The notes below the pieces were generated by a model. That model made no database searches. It saw only the letters and a list, made by a program, of their open reading frames with translations, and was not told the origin of the DNA. The position numbers and the translations under genes are program-made. This document shows, piece by piece, positions 60,004 through 64,000 of a stretch of DNA of 64,000 bases (positions are counted from its first letter, which is position 1; the number at the start of each line of letters is the position of its first letter). This stretch comes from Drosophila persimilis (taxonomy: Eukaryota > Arthropoda > Insecta > Diptera > Drosophilidae): assembly GCF_003286085.1 (NCBI RefSeq), contig NW_020825294.1:13848501-13912500 (forward strand), written 5' to 3'.

Positions 60004-60511
60004 GGATTTTCCTTTCCGGTAGGCATGCTGCGCACTTGAGTACAGCTGAGGACTTATGGTTGTCCGTAGTTGTAACCCGATAAGTCTCTCAAAGGTTTTG
60101 AGTGGGAAAAACGATAAACTGATTGGTCTAAAGTCTTTCGGGGTTGAGTGTGAGGCTTGCCTGCTTTAGGGATGAAAACTATCCTAGCCTTAAGCCATGC
60201 TTGCGGTATTGTGCATACCGCCAGTATCTTCCTGAAGATACTATGTAGCCAGTTGATGGCCGTATCCCCGGCCTTCTAAAGTTGGGCCGGGATTACCTGG
60301 TCCGGGCCTGGCGATTTAAACGGGTTGAAGCTGTTTACTGCCCAACTTATGTCCCGTTTTGTAAGAATATGGACCATCGATTCTACCGATCGCTCTCCTA
60401 GGAGGTACGTCGGCTCGGTGGCTGTGCATCCGGGAAAGTGCGTGTCGAGCAGAATGTGTAGGGACTCCTCACTGGAGTTGGTCCACGTACCATCATTCTT
60501 TTTGAGGTAAC
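60004..60511 (-). pseudogene. LOA-B RT fingers, heavily decayed
   Basis: Corresponds to about 19830-20366 of LOA-A (linker, KPxAYKSAGLDG and PKAGK regions) with many frameshifts; short readable pieces only. The palm with YADD is deleted at about 60005-60020. Confidence 0.65.
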
Positions 60512-61402
60512 CTACCGAAGGGATAGTTTCTGAGAGAACTTTCCGGAGTCTTGCGGCCTCCGAAGTTTTCTCGATTTCGGAGCAACATTTTTACCAGGAG
60601 GCTCTTTTAGCCTTCCTCTTTCCTTTTTGTATAGACTGGTTTTATAGTCTGCCCAGTGAATATCCTCCTTAGCTCTTGTGGCTTTATTGAATAGAGTCCT
60701 AAAAGTTATACAAAGGGTGTCTAGTTGCTTAGACCACCAGGGCGGTTTCTTTTTCCCCCTTGGTCTGGTAGAAGGGCATGCTGCCTTGAAGGCTTTGTTG
60801 CACGCATCCGTAAACCTGTTCACGAGACGGTTTAGGCTGTCTTCCGTGTTCGGGAAATTAGGGGCGTTAGGAGGGAGTAGTTTCTCCAGGGTTGTGCTAT
60901 ATTTTTCCCAGTTGGCTTTTCTGGGGTTGACATTGGGTGGGTTGGTGGGTTTGGGGATCTCGAAGGATAATATCGTCTCGATATACTTGTGGTCTGAGAA
61001 GGAGTAGTCTCCTAGGACTTTCCAGTTCTTGATTGTGTTTAGCATTTTGTTTGACACTAACGTGAGGTCAATGACCTCCTGCCGCTTTTTAATTATAAAC
61101 GTGGGGTCGTTGCCCCGATTGCAAATGAATAAATTTGAGGTCAGGATGAAGCTGAACAGTGACTCACCCCTTACATTCGTGTCCTTGCTCCCCCTTTGGG
61201 TGTGGTGGGCGTTAGCATCGCAGCCTATAAGTAGGTCTTTGTCCGTCCTTTCGCTGTCGCTGGCTATTTTGCGAACAAGGTCGTTGGGAGGATCATCCTC
61301 CTCGTGGGCCATATAGGACGCCACCAGCTTGAGATGATTCCCGTTTAGCTCTAGGCTTGCCGTCGTGTTATCGCCATCGCTATAATTATCGCTTTCTCGC
61401 AA
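60512..61402 (-). pseudogene. LOA-B endonuclease domain
   Basis: C-terminal part of an APE-type endonuclease that nicks target DNA: LKLVASYMAHEEDD, DLLIGCDANAHHTQRGSKD, NPTFIIKKR-type DPTFIIKKRQEVIDLTLVSN, and VLGDYSFSDHKYIETIL with the SDH catalytic motif. The linker ends KKKPPWWSKQLDTL, homologous to the first residues of LOA-A. The N-terminal catalytic residues lie in the degraded part beyond 61402. Confidence 0.85.
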
Positions 61403-62250
61403 GTATGCAGGTACGGATTTTACCTTCCGGTAGTCCTGGGTTGCATCTTTGCAACATCTTGAGGATGCGTTCTAGCTCCTTGAAGGTAGCCGGCACCCAA
61501 ATTCAGGCAATTATCTTGACGTTGCCCTGGAACCACCCCATGTCCTTGCAAACTGGCGGTGGTCCTGGGTCTTTGTTTAGGAGGCCGAAGCAGCGGTCGG
61601 CCAGTGCCGCTTCCACCCACTTCCACTGACTCCTTGGGATTCTTCCCTCTTTCCTCTCCCGTTCCACCTTCTTCAGACAGTCGGCTTATGGGCTGGCTTC
61701 ACTGCTGGCGTGTTGCCGACGGAGTATGTGCCCTGTACTCCTCTTTTCGGCATAGGTGTATCGTTTGGCTTGGGCGCTTGTCGACGGCAAGTCAACCCCC
61801 TCCGCTTTACCAGAAGGTCGGGCAGCCGCAGTATTGCTTAGCTTTCCTTCCATAGTGTCAGCTTCGGGAGTTACCTTGCCACCCACTCGGATTCGGGATG
61901 GGACCCCCTCGGGTTCGCACAGGCCCCTTCCACCTTACAGGTATTCCCTGCTGTAGATCAGGTTGGGCCAGGCCTTTAGGCCGCTACCGTTCCGTGCTTG
62001 GGATTGCTCCCGGTGGGCATTAGGGGAGCGCCGCACTCATTTATTTTTTTTAATGTTTTTTTGGTTTTTACTTTTGTTGTTGTACATCTCGGGCAGAGAT
62101 CCACGTTGTCCGAGTAAGGCATCATTAGAACAGGTTGCTGCCAAGTCCCTGAGCCCTCCGTTAGCGACTGGGCTAGTTTTATACCGGGCCCCCAGCCAGG
62201 CTGTCTCTCGGCACGGGTCGAGTAACACACTTAGTCCGGCCCGGTGTGAG
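61403..62250 (-). pseudogene. LOA-B ORF1 remnant
   Basis: Frameshifted. Minus-strand residues around 61530-61420 (FQGNVKIIAWIWVPATFKEL, LKMLQRCNPGLPEGKIRTCI) resemble the DUF4780-type ORF1 C-terminus of insect LINEs. Upstream to about 62250 only Pro/Lys/Ser-rich pieces are readable. Confidence 0.6.
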
Positions 62251-62480
62251 GTGGGTGTGGGGGTTGGGATGTGGGTAGGTATCGTGTATGGATGGGAGTG
62301 TGTGAGCTACTTATTGAGGCGGCACCACAAGCGCATCGTCAGTGCTGCTACCTAGATAACACCCGCTGGCTGTCCGGGACTGCTTATTTCGGTACTCTCC
62401 CGTGAGGGATGCGCGCTTATTCGCGGCTGACCTACCGAGGTAGGCCGTTCGTCATCCGCAACCCGCGAACCGTCCGGTGA
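62251..62480. other. Unassigned sequence between LOA-B and I-clade remnant
   Basis: GC-rich, no ORF of note; may be the LOA-B 5' UTR. Confidence 0.35.
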
Positions 62481-62549
62481 CCTCAGCTAGGCCCCCTTTG
62501 AGCTACCTCACGAGCTCATCAGACCAGATATATAGACACCCTAACTCAG

Positions 62550-63250
62550 ATGCATCCACAACATGGTCTAACAGCACACGACTTTGCGGACTCTACCCTG
62601 TCAAAAACAATCACAATATCTTTAACACACACCCAAACAAACACAACCAACCAAACCGAAATAGCCAACTCCTTCGCCCACACGTGGTCAGAAGAAGCTC
62701 ATTATCGTAATTTCTCCCCAACATTCCGTACAAACAAATCCCACACAGCCCCAATTAACTATACCCAACTCCATCAGCACTAGAAATTCGAAAAGGAAAT
62801 TAACCTTATAGAATTCTCTCTCTCTGTACTCCCTGAAAGGAAACACCCCGGGTCTCGACCGCATCTCCTACTGAATGTTAAAAAACGGGGTGCGTTTTAA
62901 CCTTAAAATCAGAATAATAAGCCACTTTAACAGAATACTCGACTCATAAATAACAACAATAACAATAAAAACAAATAATCAACTGGTGCACTCTGTCAGG
63001 AGCAGACCTCTCCAAAGACAAAAGTCAACTCCTACACATATGTCGCAAACATAACTGCAAACCAAAATTCCTTACTGGCAACACATCCATCAACCAAAAC
63101 AGCTCACTTAGACTACTAGGCCTCACACTCAACTCCAGATACAACTGGAATTCGCACATCAATAAACTCAAAATAGACCTTGCCAAGTCACTGGGCATTA
63201 TCAAACACCTCTCGTCCTTAAAATACAACTGTCACACCTCAACACTTGTA
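62550..63250 (+). pseudogene. I-clade RT remnant
   Basis: Shifting frames with stops: a linker with SFAHTWSEEAHYRNFSPTF, then fingers GNTPGLDRISY, then after a deletion LLGLTLNSRYNWNSHINKLK and DLAKSLGIIKHLSSLKYNCH (thumb). No catalytic DD remains. Confidence 0.7.
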
Positions 63251-64000
63251 CAAATTATGAAATCGCTAATCATATCCAGAGGAGACTTCTGCCTCCCCAT
63301 ATACGGTTACGCACCAAAAAGCCGGCTTAACCGCCTGAAAACTATGATTAATGCAGCAACAAGAGCCGCCCTGGGTGCATTCCGCACCACATTCACTAAC
63401 AACATTCTATCCGAAGCCAACATACACACCTTGGAAAACAAGCGAGATTTTCTAAAAGGCAAAATATTCAAAAACCTCATCCACGCTAAAGACACCCCCC
63501 TAAACCCACTCCCAAAAAACCTAAAAAAACACAGACTGCTAAGCAATATTGACAGAGCCAAACAAATTTCCCAGAACAACCTCATACCGTTCTCCCTGAT
63601 TAAAACCTCCAACACCAATAAATTCAACATGACAACATCCTTAAATCAACCAACATCACCCTATCCAAACACGATAAAAACACCACCACCCCAATAGTCT
63701 TCCACCAACTCTTCCACACCATCAAATCCGAACTCCACCAACACACCTTCCTATACACAGACGGGTCCAAAGCAGCAGGCATTACTAGCTAGGATCTGCA
63801 GTGAGACATCAACCATAAAATCCGGACTACTTCCACAGTACTCCTCAGTACTTTCCAGCGAAATTATAGCTATCCACGAAGCCATTTTATTAATCCGCAA
63901 CAAACGCGGAAGATACGCTATCCGCACAGATTCACTCTTCTCTATTTCCGCAATTACCAATCCCAACAATTCCTCGTACTACCCCACCACAATCCGTAAC
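63251..64000 (+). pseudogene. I-clade RT thumb to RNase H
   Basis: 63257-63697 is open: MKSLIISRGDFCLPIYGYAP, MINAATRAALGAFRTTF. After a frameshift near 63630 come VFHQLFHTIKSEL and FLYTDGSKAAG (first RNase H Asp), then SSEIIAIHEAILLIR (Glu) and IRTDSLFSISAI (Asp). The window ends inside RNase H. Inactive as far as seen. Confidence 0.78.

Larger units (their letters stand above)
58382..62250 (-). mobile_element. LOA-clade LINE, longer copy (LOA-B)
   Basis: Minus-strand LOA with an ORF1 remnant (62250-61410), endonuclease (61402-60512), RT remnant and RNase H, ending at TAACC-type tail cctaacctaacctaag. The 5' limit is approximate. The RT palm is deleted: QHAYRKGK-type sequence near 60020 joins directly to IPPTLCGEALVF. 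Confidence 0.85.
62481..64000 (+). mobile_element. I-clade LINE remnant
   Basis: Decayed, markedly A/C-rich non-LTR element running off the right edge. Linker, a piece of RT fingers (GNTPGLDRISY near 62840-62870), thumb, and RNase H start. The RT palm is deleted between about 62940 and 62990. Confidence 0.8.

Overview
The window is Drosophila-type heterochromatin made almost entirely of transposable elements. I see no host gene, tRNA, rRNA or CRISPR array. Insect origin follows from the families present: several BEL/Pao lineages, an Osvaldo/Ulysses-clade Ty3/gypsy element, LOA-clade LINEs, a CR1/Jockey-type LINE, an I-clade LINE, a Tc1-like transposon and a DINE-1/HINE element. LOA-clade LINEs plus a long ISY/SGM-like DINE-1 suggest the obscura group. 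That is inference only.

Layout. 1-3031: BEL remnant, LOA RNase H fragment, unclassified repeat R1. 3032-4260: AT-rich or unassigned. 4261-7446: duplication unit 1 (repeat X1, Tc1 copy 1, AT-rich flank, Osvaldo-like 3' fragment). 7447-22452: unit 2, beginning with X2, then a young, apparently intact BEL/Pao element (BEL-3, 7599-16072, TSD CCCGT), then Tc1 copy 2 split by BEL-2 (17143 onward), itself split by LOA-A. 22453-25392: a decayed AT-rich BEL-5 interrupted by DINE-1, then repeat R2. 25393-53772: an Osvaldo-like tandem, LTR1-internal A-LTR2-internal B-LTR3. LTR1 contains a 3.1-kb BEL-4 with identical LTRs (TSD GGGAC); leader A contains a complete CR1-type LINE. 53773-58381: Tc1 3' end and the second half of BEL-2 on the minus strand, carrying a 576-bp CR1 fragment. 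58382-62250: LOA-B, minus strand. 62481-64000: I-clade remnant.

Two structural conclusions. (1) The halves of BEL-2 (17143-19620 plus strand; 58381-54010 minus strand) belong together. Their outer flanks carry the same 5-bp TSD (ATATC) inside the same Tc1 copy, and their inner ends meet in reading frame across LOA. The segment between the inverted LOA copies therefore looks inverted by LOA-LOA ectopic recombination. (2) Internal regions A and B share the same lesions: a gag frameshift, loss of the RT catalytic core and loss of the first part of the integrase core. They look like tandem duplicates of one dead element rather than separate insertions.

The best candidate for something undescribed is the third ORF of BEL-3 (7989-8936, minus). 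It sits where env would be, yet encodes a second, divergent zinc-knuckle plus retropepsin-like module whose presumed catalytic motif is D-P-C, and it has a splice-acceptor-like sequence just upstream. The Osvaldo-like element also carries two hydrophilic ORFs of unknown function after integrase and four separate tandem-repeat arrays.
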